From assembly GCA_028571685.1 (NCBI GenBank), contig CM053146.1:66001431-66065430 (forward strand): a DNA stretch of 64,000 nt. The letters are read 5' to 3'. Both the position numbers and the translations under genes were made by a program. Origin of the DNA: Heterohyrax brucei. Taxonomy: Eukaryota; Chordata; Mammalia; Hyracoidea; Procaviidae. Shown piece after piece: positions 37,270-49,842 of the stretch. A model generated the notes under the pieces. The model was not told the DNA's origin and did not search any database. It saw nothing but the letters and a program-made list of their open reading frames with translations. Numbering within the stretch: position 1 is the first letter of the stretch; the number at the start of each line of letters is the position of its first letter.

Positions 37270-37750
37270 CATGAAGGAACCTTAAATGTTTATTGCTAAG
37301 TGAAAGAAGCCAATCCAGGGGTGGGGCAGGGAAGCTACAGATTGTATGATTCTAACCATATGGCATTTTTTGAAAAACCAAATCTGTAGAGATAATAAAG
37401 AAGATTAGTAGTTGCTAGGGATTTAGACATAGAAACAAAGAGATGAATAGGTGGAACATTGATTTCATAACATGCCAGAGGATATTCTAAGATGGTGAAA
37501 CTATTTTGTATGGTACTCTGAAAGTGGATACATAACTTTATGCATCCACCAAAATCCTCAGAACTTTACAGCACAAAGAATAATCTTTAATGTAAACTAT
37601 AGAGTTTAGTTAATAATAATGTATCATGCTAATATAAGATGTTACTAATAAGAGAAACTGTATATAAGAAGAGAGGATATAAAACTGTGTATACTTTCTG
37701 CACACATTTTTTGTAAGCCTAAAGCTGCTCTAAAAATAAAATCTATTTTT
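37270..37750 (+). mobile_element. Ancient L1M 3' UTR
   Basis: 'taagtgaaagaagccaatcc', 'gattgtatgattctaacc', 'agtagttgctagggattt', 'aatgtaaactatagag' and a closing 'aagctgctctaaaaataaa' follow the order of old L1 3' UTRs. Heavily diverged. Confidence 0.78.
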
Positions 37751-37789
37751 ATAAAAAGGGCAAGAGGAAAAAAAAGGAACAAAGAACAG

Positions 37790-38640
37790 ATGGGACAAAT
37801 AACTGGAATGGTAGTAGATTAAAATACAATAACATCAATAATTACATTAAATGCAAGTGGTCTGGTTATCTGTATTAAAAAGTAGTGATTGCTGCTGGAT
37901 AAATCTGTATGCTTTCTAGAGGAAACCCACTTTAAACATAAAGACATAGGTAAGTTAGAGGTATAAGGTTGAAAAACTATACCATGCAAATCTAATTAAA
38001 TGAAAACTGTACTGGTTAAATCAATATCAAAGTAGATTTTAGAAAAGAAAATTTACAAGCATAAAGAAGGATATCATATTACAATAAGGGGACCGATTCA
38101 CCAATAAGCCATAATATTACCATTTGTATATCTAGTAACAGAGAATCAAAATATATGGAACAACTGATAACATTTAAAAAAAGAAACGAACAAATCTACA
38201 GTTACAATTGATGACCTCAATACTCCTCTCTCACTTGTCAATGAAACAGAGATAAGAAATCCGTAAGAATATAGACCACCAATATTAACCAGCTTGATCT
38301 AATGAACACGTATAGGACACACCCCATAGCAACATCAGAATACACATTTATTTCAGGTATACGTGGAATAGCCATCAAGACAAACCATAGTTTGGGCTAT
38401 ACGATAAAACTTAAAAATGCTGAAATCATGCAAAGTATGTTCTGTGGCCACATAGCAGTTAACTAGAAATTAGTTACAGAGCATTATCTAGAAATACCTA
38501 AATATCTGGAAGTCCTGAAATACACAGTCACTTCTATATACAACCCAAAGGTTGAAAAGGAAGACATAAGGGAAATCAGAATGCATTTTGATTTAAGCAA
38601 AAATGAAACCAAACACATCAAAATTTGTGGGAGGCAGATG
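37790..38640 (+). mobile_element. Ancient L1M, endonuclease part of ORF2
   Basis: Diverged L1 ORF2 start: 'aataattacattaaatgcaag' (the 'ITLNVNGLN' site), 'gaaacccactttaaacataa', 'ctggtta'-type EN text, and 'aaccagcttgatctaatga' with 'tataggacacacccc' (NQLDLMNTYRTHP-like). No frame stays open. A separate, older insertion from the L1M 3' end just before it. Confidence 0.72.
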
Positions 38641-39811
38641 TAACGAACATTTTTTGAGTTTACACTCTTAGCCAACCATTTCATTTACATTACACTGATA
38701 ATATATTAGTGAAGAAACAAAAATCTTTGTCCTTGAGATGTTTAACCCTAGGGCTTAGAGAGACTATACACAACAAACCATTAAAGAAATAATCTGGCAT
38801 ATTAGTACATGACAAATGATTTGAATGAGAAATAAATGGAGGAGAGCTGACGGAAGGAGATTTCAGTTTAAACTAGGTGCTTGAAGCAGGCTTGGTTTTG
38901 AAAGGGATTTTTGATCAAAGACTTCAAATTGCTGAAGAAGTTAGTCAAATAGTTGCAAAAAGGAAGAGCATTCTAAGAGTGAGAATGTCTAAATCAAAAA
39001 TATGCTTAGGTCAGTGGCTAGAGCAGAGTGAAAGAAGGTCAGGGGGTGTCCAGTGGCTTTGCAGATGATTATAATAACTTTGGCTTTTACTCTGAGTGAT
39101 AAACTCATGATCTTTTGCAGGGTTTAGAGAGCATAGGAACAATATGTTCCTTCTGAGGACAAGTGACTACAAGGGACACGATTAAAAGCAAGGAGACTAA
39201 TAAGAAAGTCTTAGCAATAATGCATGGGGCTGTTAGCAACTTAGACCAAGGTGACAGGAGTAGAGATGATAATATGCCGTTAGATTCTATTCATATTTAG
39301 AAAGAAGAGCCAATAAAATTTCCTGATGTATTAGATGAGATGTGAAGGAAAAAGCAGGTCATGGATGATGACTCTGGGTATTTGTCTACATAACTGAAAG
39401 GATGGAGTCATCGTCAGTCAGAGGGTGAAGGCTGCATGTGGAGCAAGTATGGGAGGAAGACACAATGTTTAGTTTGCAGCATAATGAAGATTTAGAGGAG
39501 GTAGGAGGAGGAGTCTGGTGAACAGAGGAGAGGTCTGGGCTGGAGATACCAGTTTGAGAGTGTCAGTGTATAGACCAGTTGTCAACTAAGATTCTGGTAA
39601 GACATAAGTAGTATATTCAAACTGAGTAATTGGGACATGTTTACAAATGTGTGAGCCAGATTAGTGAAATGAACAAAGATGTTCTCACGAGGGATGGTGA
39701 AAAGCAAGGGGACGGTGCATTCAGCAGACTTGAAGAGGGTGGCAGTACAGACACAGCGGCCTGACAAAGAGTTATGGCCTTCAAAAGAGGAATGCAGCCC
39801 ATTTATTGCAA

Positions 39812-39987
39812 CCTAAACCAAAACCAAACCAAACCTGCTGCCATCAGGTCAATGCCGACTAATTGCAACCCTATAAGGACGGAGGAGAACTGCCCTCATA
39901 GGGTTTCCAAGGAACAGATGTTGGATTTGAACTGCTGACTTCTTGGTTAGCAGCCATACCACTTAACCACTATACCTCCAGTGTTTC
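39812..39987 (-). mobile_element. AfroSINE inside the L2 relic
   Basis: (AACC)-rich tail complement 'ccaaaaccaaaccaaacc' at the left, then 'ccatcaggtcaatgccgac', 'gggtttccaaggaacag', and a B box complement 'tttgaactgctgacttc'. Confidence 0.93.
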
Positions 39988-40555
39988 CTGTGGCAACCTG
40001 GCAGGGGATAAACACCTGACTTTCCTTCTAGCATCCTATCTCCTGCCAGTGCCTCCCATTGTTAAAACTCAAATGGATGTTAAAACTCAAGGAAGGTCCT
40101 TGTTATGCTTTCCAGGAAAGCAAGATAAAAAGGGATGGATATTGGACCTACAGGGGCCAACCAAAGTTCAATAGCCCAAACATTTAAAGATTATGACTCT
40201 AGGTAAGATCAGCAAAGATGTGCATATGGATAGAGAAGCAGCAGCACCCAACACTAGACCCCGGGTCACACCAACATGCAGAGTTGTTGAGAGAAATGGT
40301 CACCAGGGAAGTAGGATGAAATTTGAATGTGGTATGTGGGAAAGCAGTGATTCAAGAACCAGAAATAATCAATTTTCTCAAAAGTCATTGATAGGTTAGG
40401 TGAGATAAAAACTGGAAATTGGCCTATAGATTTAGTGGCGTTCAGGTGATTGGGGACCTGCACACAAGAGTGATGGTGGTAGAGTGATGGATGAAGACAT
40501 GTAATTGGAGATGATTTAACAGTGGGAGAAGAGGAACAAATGGGATATAGGCCAG

Positions 40556-41034
40556 CATCGTGGATTGAATCGTGTTCCAAACAAATGTGTGTAAAAATTT
40601 GGCTAAGCCATGATTTCTGATATTGTGTGATGTTCCTGTATGTTGTAAATCTTTCCTCTATGATGCTAACAAGGGAGGATGAGTGGCAGTTATGTTGGTG
40701 GGGAAGGACTCAATGTGTAAGCTTTTTGAGGCAATCTCTTGAGATATAAAGGAAAGGGAAGCAAGCAGAGAATCAGAGACCTCACAACACCAAGAAGCAG
40801 TGGGGGAGAAGAACGCATCCCTTGGGACTGGGTTGCCTGTGCCGGAAAAGATCCCAGTTCACGTGAAGACTGATGACAAGGACCTTCCTCCACAGCCAAC
40901 AGAAAGACATGCCCTGGAGCTGGTGCCCTAAATTTAGACTTTTAACCTACTTCTCTGGGAAGAAATAAATTTCACTTTACTAAAGCCATCCACGTGTGTT
41001 ATTTCTGTTATAGCAACACTAGATAACTAAGACA
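40556..41034 (+). mobile_element. Solo LTR, ERVL-MaLR type, 5-bp target-site duplication
   Basis: Flanked by 'gccag' at 40551-40555 and 41035-41039. Left 'gtggattgaatcgtgttcc', middle 'gagatataaaggaaaggg', right 'gtgttatttctgttatagc' and 'gataactaagaca'. It sits inside the L2 relic, which continues on both sides. A diverged fossil with no internal region. Confidence 0.88.
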
Positions 41035-41230
41035 GCCAGTACAGGAAATGGAGTTAAGACAGGGTTTTCTTCCTATTCTTTGTTTTGTTTTTTCTCTATC
41101 TTTTAAAAGTGAAGAACTAAAATCATGTTTGCCTTCTGATGAACATGATATAATAGACAGCTAAATAAATGATGATGTCAGAGAAAGCAGATTACAAACC
41201 AACACAAAAGTGCTCATTAAAGAAAATGAC

Positions 41231-43209
41231 AGTACAGAGTTCCCAGGCCTGTGGTTAGGAGTGCAGAGGTAACGCACAGAAGACAGTTGTTTCTGGCATG
41301 TAGAAATCAGCCAGCAAATGTTAGTCAGTGCTTATTATCATTACTATTATTATTAACTTTTCTGGGACACATTTTCTCATCTATAAAAAGAAGCTGGCAT
41401 ACATTTCCAGAGTGCTTTCCGGTTGTAACTAGCTGGGAGATGAGATTACTCAAGAAGTTGCGCATGACAACTAAAGAGGCCTTAACTCCAAGCTCAAGTC
41501 ACATCAGGTTGCCTTGTAATACTAAAAGTGAAACTTATACATAAATACAAACAGCCGTAAGTGAAAATTTATTGGCATGCACCAGGAGGAATAATAATGC
41601 CACTGGATCTATTGCTACAATAGGAAACAGTTAAAAAAAAGAATTCCTACAATACCTGAGTCTCTAAGACTCTCTGTAAACAACTGAGTCCACACACTCC
41701 AACTGCAGACTCCATTGCCACGTAAACTGTGCTTCATAAAGCGTTTAAAGACTTAGTGCAAGTGACTTGAGGTTTAATCTTTTAATTCCATTGCTCCCAA
41801 AGTGTCCTTATAGGTTCAGTGAACAAGGAATTTAGACCTTATATTAGAAATCCATTTTCAGGAATAGGCTTAGGCGTGGAAAAAACTTGCCACATTTTAG
41901 TGCATAAAAGAGTCTCCAGACTAATCTCTAGATTTATTCAGTCTAAGGGTAATTCTCATGCAGGAATCTTGCTGAAGAGATGTATGCTTACACAGTGAAT
42001 AGTCTGAGGTCTACTTGCCCATCATCAACCCCTCCCAGCATCTCCAAAAGTCTTCTTTATTAAAGAACATGTGTGGTAGATGGAACACGACCACAAGCAT
42101 GTCAATTTGGGTTACTTCCTTCCTGATAAAAGTTCCAATTCACTGTGAAACATTAAGTGACACTTAGGTACTTGGGGACGTTTGCTCTTTAGAACAATAG
42201 GTAGTCACGCAACCATGCTATCAAACACAATGCAGATGTCTGAACCCCCTTGTCACCTAGCCAAGCAGAGTCTCCTGAGGTGTCGCCATTTGCCCCTTGT
42301 ACATATGACCTGTTCAAGCTGTGATTCTCTTCATATATGGCAGAAATGACACACGAAATTTAAGCCATTCTTTGATGATATTAGAGATTAATGTTATGAA
42401 GTTTAATTAAAGTCGTATCATCCATCAGGGCAAACACACATGTTCAGATGACATTCAGGAACTAACTCACATATTGAATATTTGTACATTGGCAACACTG
42501 TAATAGATGGTGAAATAGAGTGTCAGGAAAAACAAGTCACAATTTATCTAGCCTGAATAACCAGAACTAGATTTTATATATCAGATTTAATTTTATCTTT
42601 CACGAGTCACTTGAGGGCAAAGCACATTTCTTGCTGGAGCTTTGAGGAAGTGCTGAGTTTGCACTTTCGCCTCTTTCCTTCCTCCTCTTGGGAACTGGAT
42701 GAGTTACTAAACAGTCCTGATGCTCCTTGACATTTTTCTAAAATAACTTCCTAGAATTTTCTTCACTTTTTAATTTTTGATTCTTCTAACTAGTTTGTAA
42801 CTCAAGCCATTAGTCAAGGATTTATGAAGCCATAAATCATGAGCTAAGTTTGTGGGGACAGGGAATTTGTAATGTACTTGTGGCTAACACATAGTATCCC
42901 AGATTTCTTGTTCTGGAAAAGAAGGTAATTATCTGTACCTACATTTTTCTACCTGAAAAATCCCTTCAAAGAGTACTGTAAGAAATAGTAATGAGTTCTA
43001 AAATTTCTTGGCATTTTTGGACAACAAATTCCACTACCATGTTTTATGTTATCGTGTACAATATACTTTTTTAATAGTGGCCGATTCAAGGATTTCTCCT
43101 CTCTGGCTGTACTGGAGTTAAAAGGAAAAGATTTTACAGTTAGAGAAAAGCACAAATTAATATTAAAAAGAAAAAAGGGCTCCTTGAGAAAGGCCCCAAA
43201 AAGCTTTTT
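41231..43209. other. Unassigned 2-kb stretch, apparently low in repeats
   Basis: I recognise no transposable element here. Frames at 41251-41544 (plus, 97 codons) and 42949-43155 (minus, 68 codons) lack domains. As one of the longest repeat-poor blocks, it is a reasonable place to look for conserved non-coding elements. Confidence 0.45.
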
Positions 43210-43216
43210 TTTATGT

Positions 43217-43373
43217 TATTGTTGTGTGCCGTGGAGTTGGTCTCAACTCATGGCAACCCTATAGGACAGAGTAGAACTACCTCATAGGGTTTCCAAGAAG
43301 CAGCTGGTGGATTCGAATTGCTGTCCTTTTGGTCAGCAGTTAAGCTCTTAACCACTGTGCCACCAGTGCTCCA
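43217..43373 (-). mobile_element. AfroSINE, 7-bp target-site duplication
   Basis: 'tttatgt' at 43210-43216 and 43374-43380 flanks it. Inside are 'gccgtggagttggtctc', 'ataggacagagtagaac', 'gggtttccaagaagcagc' and 'ggtcagcagttaagctc'. Confidence 0.93.
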
Positions 43374-43645
43374 TTTATGTAAATACGAAGACAACTTTCT
43401 ATCAGTATCACAAGGGTATAAAGAAGAGAGCAAATTGTGACATGTTTTATCCCTTCAAGATAATTGAGCCCATTTTCACTGATACTTATAAAAGTTTGAC
43501 ACTAAAACAAGAAAACCTATTTAAAGTGCAGTTTTCCGTTAGACCCTTTATTGTATTTTATTTCTCTGTGCCAAGAGAATTTTCATCTCCTGTTTTCCCA
43601 CAGTGACAATCGGATTTGCATAGTATGGGTTGCTATGCATGCTTA

Positions 43646-43721
43646 GGGTTACCAGATTTAGCAAATAAAAATATAGGAGGACACCATAAATTTGAATTTC
43701 TAGTAAACAGCAAGTAAATTT
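43646..43721. repeat. Ancient palindromic repeat, left arm (split by L1)
   Basis: 'agggttaccagatttagc', 'aaataaaaatataggagg', 'aatttgaatttctagtaaac'. The right arm (50823-50950) carries the complementary wording 'aagttcaaatttaactcc', 'atcctgtattttatc'. I remember this palindromic unit as common in mammals but cannot name its family with certainty. Confidence 0.65.
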
Positions 43722-44638
43722 TTTTTTATTATGACTGAGTGAAAATGTACATTCCTGTATAAATTTGCATGCCCACCTATGTGCAGCTTCCACTGCTCTC
43801 CCTGCCCGGCGACAGCACACTATTCGTCTCTGCTCCATACATGTCTCATCCTCCCAACAGTCTCCTTTCCTCTCCTCTCCACCCACTCCCCTTCCTCTAG
43901 TCAGAGGTCAGCAGGATGCTATCCTGTAGGTGCATAAAACCATAAAGTGCATCCAATATGTAGTCACTCTGCATTTCCAAGTCCAATCCCATGCTGTCCG
44001 AAGAGTGGACCTTCATTATGATCCATGGGCAAGGGCAGCATCAGGGCCAGGGCCATGCTCCCAGGGAAACCCCGAAGCCGCTGGACCATCAATTGTGGTC
44101 TTTTAGTGAATATCTCAGGGTGCACCCCTTTTTATTCTTGTGTTGCCAGTGAGACTCAACTTAGTGAGCTCCATCGTGTCTATGACTGGTGGTGATCAGG
44201 CACCATCTGGTTCTTCCAGTCCCTAGTCGATGTAGGCACCCATTCACGTGGGTGTCTCTATCTTCTGGGTTGTCAGTTTGGTCCTTGGTGAGCATCCACT
44301 CCTGCTGAGTTGAGACCATTTGCTGTGCCTTTGGATGGCAGCTTGGCAGCTTTTAAGACCCCAGATGCCACTCACCAATGTGGGGTGCAGAGACCTCTTA
44401 GCAAAATGCTAGTTGTGCCAATTGGCCTCGATTTTGCCTAAGAGCATGGTCCCCTGACCCCTGCCCCAGCTACTCTGTCCTTGTATTATTGGGTTAAGAT
44501 GGGAGGAGTACTCAACTTACGCTGAAGTCCACTTAATATTGTTCTTGTTTCTAATGTGTGCTGTCAGCGATTTCCCTCAACCAAATTTTTACCAACTATC
44601 TAATCTAAACCCTTCCTCCCTCCCCTTCTTTGCAGCCA

Positions 44639-47600
44639 TCAAAGAGTCTTTTCTTCTATGTGTAAGTCTGTTTTTGAGTTCTTATCGTAGGGTCTCAGAC
44701 AATATTTGTCCTTTTGTCTCTGACTACTTTCAGTCAACATAATGTCTTCCAGTTGAAACCAGATTATGAGATGTTCCCTGGAATCATCATTGTTCTTTAT
44801 CATTGCATAGTGCTCCATTGAGTATATGTACCATAGTTTACCTATCCATTCCTCTGCTGTTGGGCATCTGGGTTGATTCCATCTTTTTGCTATCATGGAC
44901 TGTGCTGCAATAAACATTCTTGTACATGTACCCGTTGGTGTGAATCGCCTTGATTCTGTAGAATATATTCCAAGTAGTGGAATTACTGGGTCAAATGATA
45001 TATCTATATCCATTTTTTTAAGGAAGCACCAGATTTCTTTCCTAAGAGGCTGGACCATTTTGCAATCCCACCAACAGTATAGGAGAGTTCCACTTTCTCC
45101 ACAGCCTCTCCAGCTTTTGTTGTTTTGTGCTTTTGGATCAAGGCCAACCTTGTTAGGGTGAGATGGCATTTCATTGTAGTTTTGATTTGAATTTCTTTAA
45201 TGACTAAAGATCGTGAACATGTCCACATGTGTTTTTTGTCTACCTGGATCTCCTCTTTAGAGAAATGTGTGTCCATCTCCTTTGCCTATCGCTTAATTGG
45301 ATGATTTATCTTCTTCTGATTGATATTTTGTAGTACCTTATAGATTATGGAGATCAGGCGTTGGTCTCACGTACAGTTGCCAAGTATTTTTTCCCATTCT
45401 GTAGGTGGCCTTTTAATTCTACTAATAAAGTCTTTAGATGAGTAAAAGTGTTTGATTCTTAATATTTCCCATTTATCTATTTTTTCTTCTGTTGTTTGTG
45501 GTTTGTTTCACAGATTTTGAAGTTTGTCTACATTGTGTATCAAAACTTCCATTGTTGTTCCTACTTTTTCTTGGATGAGCTTTATTGTTTTAGATTTGAT
45601 GTTTAGGTCATTTATCCAATTTGAGTTGGTTTTTGTATAAGGTGTGAGATATGGATCTTGTTTCAAATTATTGCAGATGGGCATTCAATTTTGCCAGCCC
45701 CATTTGTTGAAGAGATTGTTTTCACCCCAGTTTAATGTCTTAGGGCCTTTGTCAAATATCAGTTTATAGGAAGATGGTGTCATCTCTGGGGTCTCGATTC
45801 TGTTCCATTGATGAATCTGTCTGTTCTTGTACCAGTAGCAGGCTGTTTTGACCACTGTGGCAGTGTAATAGGTTCTGAAACCAGGTAATGAGAGGTCTCC
45901 CAGTCTGTTCTTCTTCTTTAGAAGTACTTCACTTATCCAGGGTTTCTTCCCTTTCCAAACAAAATTAGTGATTTGTTTCTCCATCTCATTAAAAAATGAT
46001 GCTGGAACTTGTATTGGGATTGCATTATATAAGTAGATTGCTTTGGGTGAAATAGACATTTTCACAATGTTAAGTCTTCCTATCCATTAGCAGGGTAGGT
46101 TTCTCCATTTATCTAAGTCTCTCTTAGTTTCCTGTAGTAAGGACTTATAGTTCTCTTTGTAAAGGTCGGTTATTTCTCTGGTTAGATTAATTCCTAGGTA
46201 CTTTATCTTCTTGGGGGCTACAGTAAATGGTATTGATTTGATTTCTTCATTAACAGTCTCACTGTTGATATAAAGGAATCATACTGATTTACTTATGTTT
46301 ACCTTGTATCCTGAAACGTTGTTGAACTCTTCTATCAGTTTGAGTAGTTTACTTATGGATTCTTTGGGATTCTCTGTATATACAATCATATCATCAGCAA
46401 AAGGGGAGATTTTGACTTCTTTGCCAGTGCAGATGCCCTTTATTTCTTGTTCTTGTCTAATTGCTATGGCTAGAACTTCTAGTACTATGTTGAATAGGAG
46501 AGATGAGAATGGGCAGCCTTGTCTAGTTCCTGTTCTCAAGGGAAAGTCTTTTTCAGTCTCTCTCCATTCGGGATGATGTAGGCAGTTGGCTTTGTATAAA
46601 TGACCATTAATGTGCTGAGGAATTTTCCGTCTATGCCTGTTTTGCTAAGATTTTTTAGCATCAGTGGGTGTTAGACTTTGTCAAATGCGCTTTCTGCATC
46701 AATGGACAAAATCAAGTGATTCTTGTCTTTTGAGATATTTATGTGGTTAATCACATTAATTGTTTTTCTGATATTGAACCAGCCTTGCATACCTGGTGTG
46801 AATCCAACTTGGTCATGATGGGTTTTTTTTTAATATGTTGTTGTATTCTATTGGCCAGAACTTTGCTGAAGATTTTTGCATCTAGATTCGTAAGTGATAT
46901 CAGTCTGAAGTTCTTCTTTTTGTTGGGTCTTTCCCTGGCTGTGGTACCAGCGTTATGCTGGCTTCATAGAATGAGTTTGGGAGCATTCCATCCCTTTCTA
47001 TACTGTGAAATAGTCTCAGTAGTATTGGAGATAACTCTTCTCTAAAAGCTTGGCAGAAATCTGTAGTGAAGCCGTCTGGGCCTGGGCTTTTTTTTGGTTG
47101 GCAGTTTTTTGATAACTTTTTCAATCTCTTCCTTTGTGATGGGTTTGTTAAGTTGTTCTGCTTCACCTTGTGATCATTTGGGTACATTATATGAATCAAG
47201 GAATTTGTCCATTTCCTCTAGGTTTTCAAATTTGTTAGAGTACAGTCTTCCGTAGTATTCTGTTATGATATTTTTGATTTCTGTTGTGACCACTCCCTTC
47301 TCGTGTCTAATTTGGGTTATTTGTTTCCTTTCCTGTTTTTCTTTAGTAAGTTTAGCCAGTGGTGTGTCAATTTTGTTGATCTTTTCAAAAAACCAGCTTT
47401 TGGTCTTTTCATTTTTTCAATTGCTTTTCGATTCTCTAATTCATTTAGTTCTGCTCTAATCTTTATGATCTGTTTTTCCTCTGTTGCCTGAGGGGTTTGT
47501 CTGTTGTTCTCTTTCTACTTGTTCAAGCTGTTGGGTTAGTTCTGTGATTTGGTTTCTTTCTTCCTTCCAGATGTGTGCATTTATGGAGATAAACAGACCT

Positions 47601-48484
47601 CTGAGCACTGCTCTGGCTGTTCCCCATAAGTTCTGCTAGGAAGTGTTTTCATTCTCATTGGAATCCATGAATTTATTTCCTCCTTGATTTCTTCTGTAAC
47701 CCATGGTTTTTTGAGTAAGATGTTGTTCAGTTTCTAAGAGTTCCACTTTCTATCTCTGTTTTTTCTGCTATTGATTTTGACTTTTATGACTTTATGATCT
47801 CAGAAGATGCTTTGCATTAATTCAATGGTATCGATTTTGTTGAAAATTGCATTATGTCCTAACACATGGTCAATTCTGGAGAATGTTCCATGTGCACTGG
47901 AGAAGTAGGTGTAGTTGTCTGCTGATGGGTAGAAAGTTCTGTATATATCAATGAGGTTTTGTTGGTTAATTGTGTCAATGAGGTCTTCTGTATCTTTACT
48001 GAGCTTTTTTCTAGATGATCTGTCCAGTACTGAGAGTGGAGTGTTGAAGTCTCCCACTATTATTGTGGAGTAATCTAATTCTTTTTTGAGTGTAGTCATC
48101 GTTTCTTTGACATACTTAGGTGCTCTGATGTTAGGTGCATAAATATTTAACATGGTTAAGATTTGCATGTGTACTCAACCTTTAAGCAATAAATAGTGTC
48201 CATCTTGGTCCATGTTGGTGGATTTTTACATTAAAATTGATTTTGTCTGAGATTAGAATTGCCACACCTGCTCTTCTTTGTTCATTGTTAGCTTGATATA
48301 TATTCTTCCATCCTTTAATTTTCAGTTTGTTCCTATCTTTAGGTGTCAAGTGAGTTTCTTGTAGACAACATATGGATGAGTCGTGTCTTTTGATCCAAGA
48401 TGACACTCGGTGTCTCTTTACTGGAGCATTCAGTCCATTCACATTCAATGTAATTATTCATAGGTATGTGTTCACTGCTGCCAT
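44639..48484 (-). pseudogene. L1 ORF2 relic (second long copy)
   Basis: Start near 48484 (ATG in the MAAVNT position). Endonuclease piece 48448-48182 (MNVNGLNAPVKRHRVSSWIK) and 48168-47800 (VGDFNTPLSVLDRSSRKK, SRIDHVLGHNA). Reverse transcriptase: [20 protein letters not shown] (about 47080) and [19 protein letters not shown] with FADD at 46390-46401. C-terminus: GGCGESGTLLYCWWDCKMV-like, then stop at 44639. The pieces lie in different frames. The C-terminus runs 29 codons past the SESSQ-type stop of the other copy, probably closer to the ancestral end. Confidence 0.94.
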
Positions 48485-48909
48485 TGTGATATGTTTATTT
48501 TTGTGTTTATGTTTCTCTGTTTTTCTTATTAGTCTGTTCTGGGACATTCTTTTTTGTGAGTTGATTTTTCACCTTTTTCAGAGCTGGTTTTGTAGTTGTT
48601 GAGACTCACGTATTACATTTCTTGACATAGTATGTTGCATCTTTGTTGTGCTTTATGGCTGCCCCTAAGGTCCCCCCTTAATAAACTATTTATAAACCCA
48701 ATTGTAATTACTACCAGTCTTGTCAACTTTCTCTCCATCTGGAATGACTGTAACAACTGTAGTACATCCCTCTTTTTAACATGATGGCACCATAGTTTTC
48801 ATGATAATCATTGGGTTGTTTCTTTCAGTATTAAACCTGGGATTGAATTTGGAGCCTTCCCTAACTGAGTAGAATTCTGGGTGATGTGTCATTCTAAAAT
48901 ATAAAGTTA

Positions 48910-49842
48910 GTGGTTTTGTTCTGCTAAACCAAAGCTAAGAACTTCTTTGAGTATTTCTTGTAGCCTTGGTTTGGTTTTTACAAAATCTCTGAGTTTCTGT
49001 TTATCTGCAAATGTCTTAATTTCATTTTAATATTTGAAATATAGCTTCACAGGATATATAATTCTTGGTTGGAAGTTCTTCTCCTTCAAGGCATTGAATG
49101 TGTCATGCCACTGTCTCCATGCCAGCATGGTTTCTGCTGAGAAATATGGCAAACGCCTACAGGGTTTCCCTCTGAATGTTAGCTTTGCTTTGAGTCTTGA
49201 TGCCTTTAAGAGTTGCTGCTTGTGTTTCATTTTGTTAAGCTTGATTATAATATGTCTTGGAGTCTTTCTTTTGAGATCTATGTTGGGTGGCATATGATAT
49301 GCATCTGGAATATCTATATCCTCTTCCTTCATGATTTCTGGAAAGTTTTCTGTCAGTAGCTCAGCAATGATACTCTCTGTGTTCTCAGGTGTCTCATCCT
49401 ATTCAGGGACTCCAATTAATCAAAGGTTGTTCCTTTTAATAGAGTTCCACATGCTTCTTAATGCTTCTTTATTTTTCTCATTTCTTTATTCTGATTTCTC
49501 CTCATAGACGCTGGCATCAGTAGCTCTGTCTTCCAAGTCCATTTGTTCCATTCTGTTTTTCTGGCTTTGAATTCAAGTTTCTATGTCTTTGATTTTGTTC
49601 TTGATTTGTTGGATTTCAGAGTACTGGTGTTCCATCAGATGGAACAGCTTGTTTAATTTTTCCTTTTATTCTGTTGCATTTTGTATAAGGTCTAGAAGGG
49701 CTCTGTATATAATCCTTTTGTATTCACCTTCTGATGATTTCAGAAAATTTTCTTCATCCGGGAAACTCCTTGGTTGTTTTGTTTGGGAGCCTTCTGAAGC
49801 CATGGGTGATTTCTTCTGTGTCTGTTGCTTTTTGGGTCCCAT
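48910..49842 (-). pseudogene. L1 ORF1 relic (second long copy)
   Basis: ATG at 49840-49842 (MGPKKQQTQKKSPMASEGSQ), with PDEENFLKSSEGEYKRIIYR near 49730. The coiled-coil half contains a stop after QNATE and another after KDIET. The C-terminal domain remains open at 49332-49027 (RKTPRHIIIKLNKMKHKQQ). Compared with the first copy, the N-terminal VAYKQ segment differs and part of the DLEDR region is lost. Confidence 0.9.

Larger units (their letters stand above)
38642..41230 (-). mobile_element. L2 LINE, long relic (about 1.9 kb of L2 in three pieces)
   Basis: The plus strand is antisense L2: near the left 'gaacattttttgagtttac', 'gattataataactttggc', 'aggagaggtctgggctgg' with 'agataccagtttgagagtg', then 40010-40550 and 41041-41230. 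On the minus strand, 40580-40266 keeps 104 open codons from the reverse-transcriptase N-terminal part (FVSQ-free, with PNHLNATKSIGQFPVF). An AfroSINE (39812-39987) and a solo LTR (40556-41034) interrupt it. Among the oldest elements here. Confidence 0.72.

Noticed and set aside
46743-47045. 100-codon plus-strand frame with membrane-like stretches
   Set aside because: Antisense shadow of L1 ORF2 in the copy at 43722-50822.
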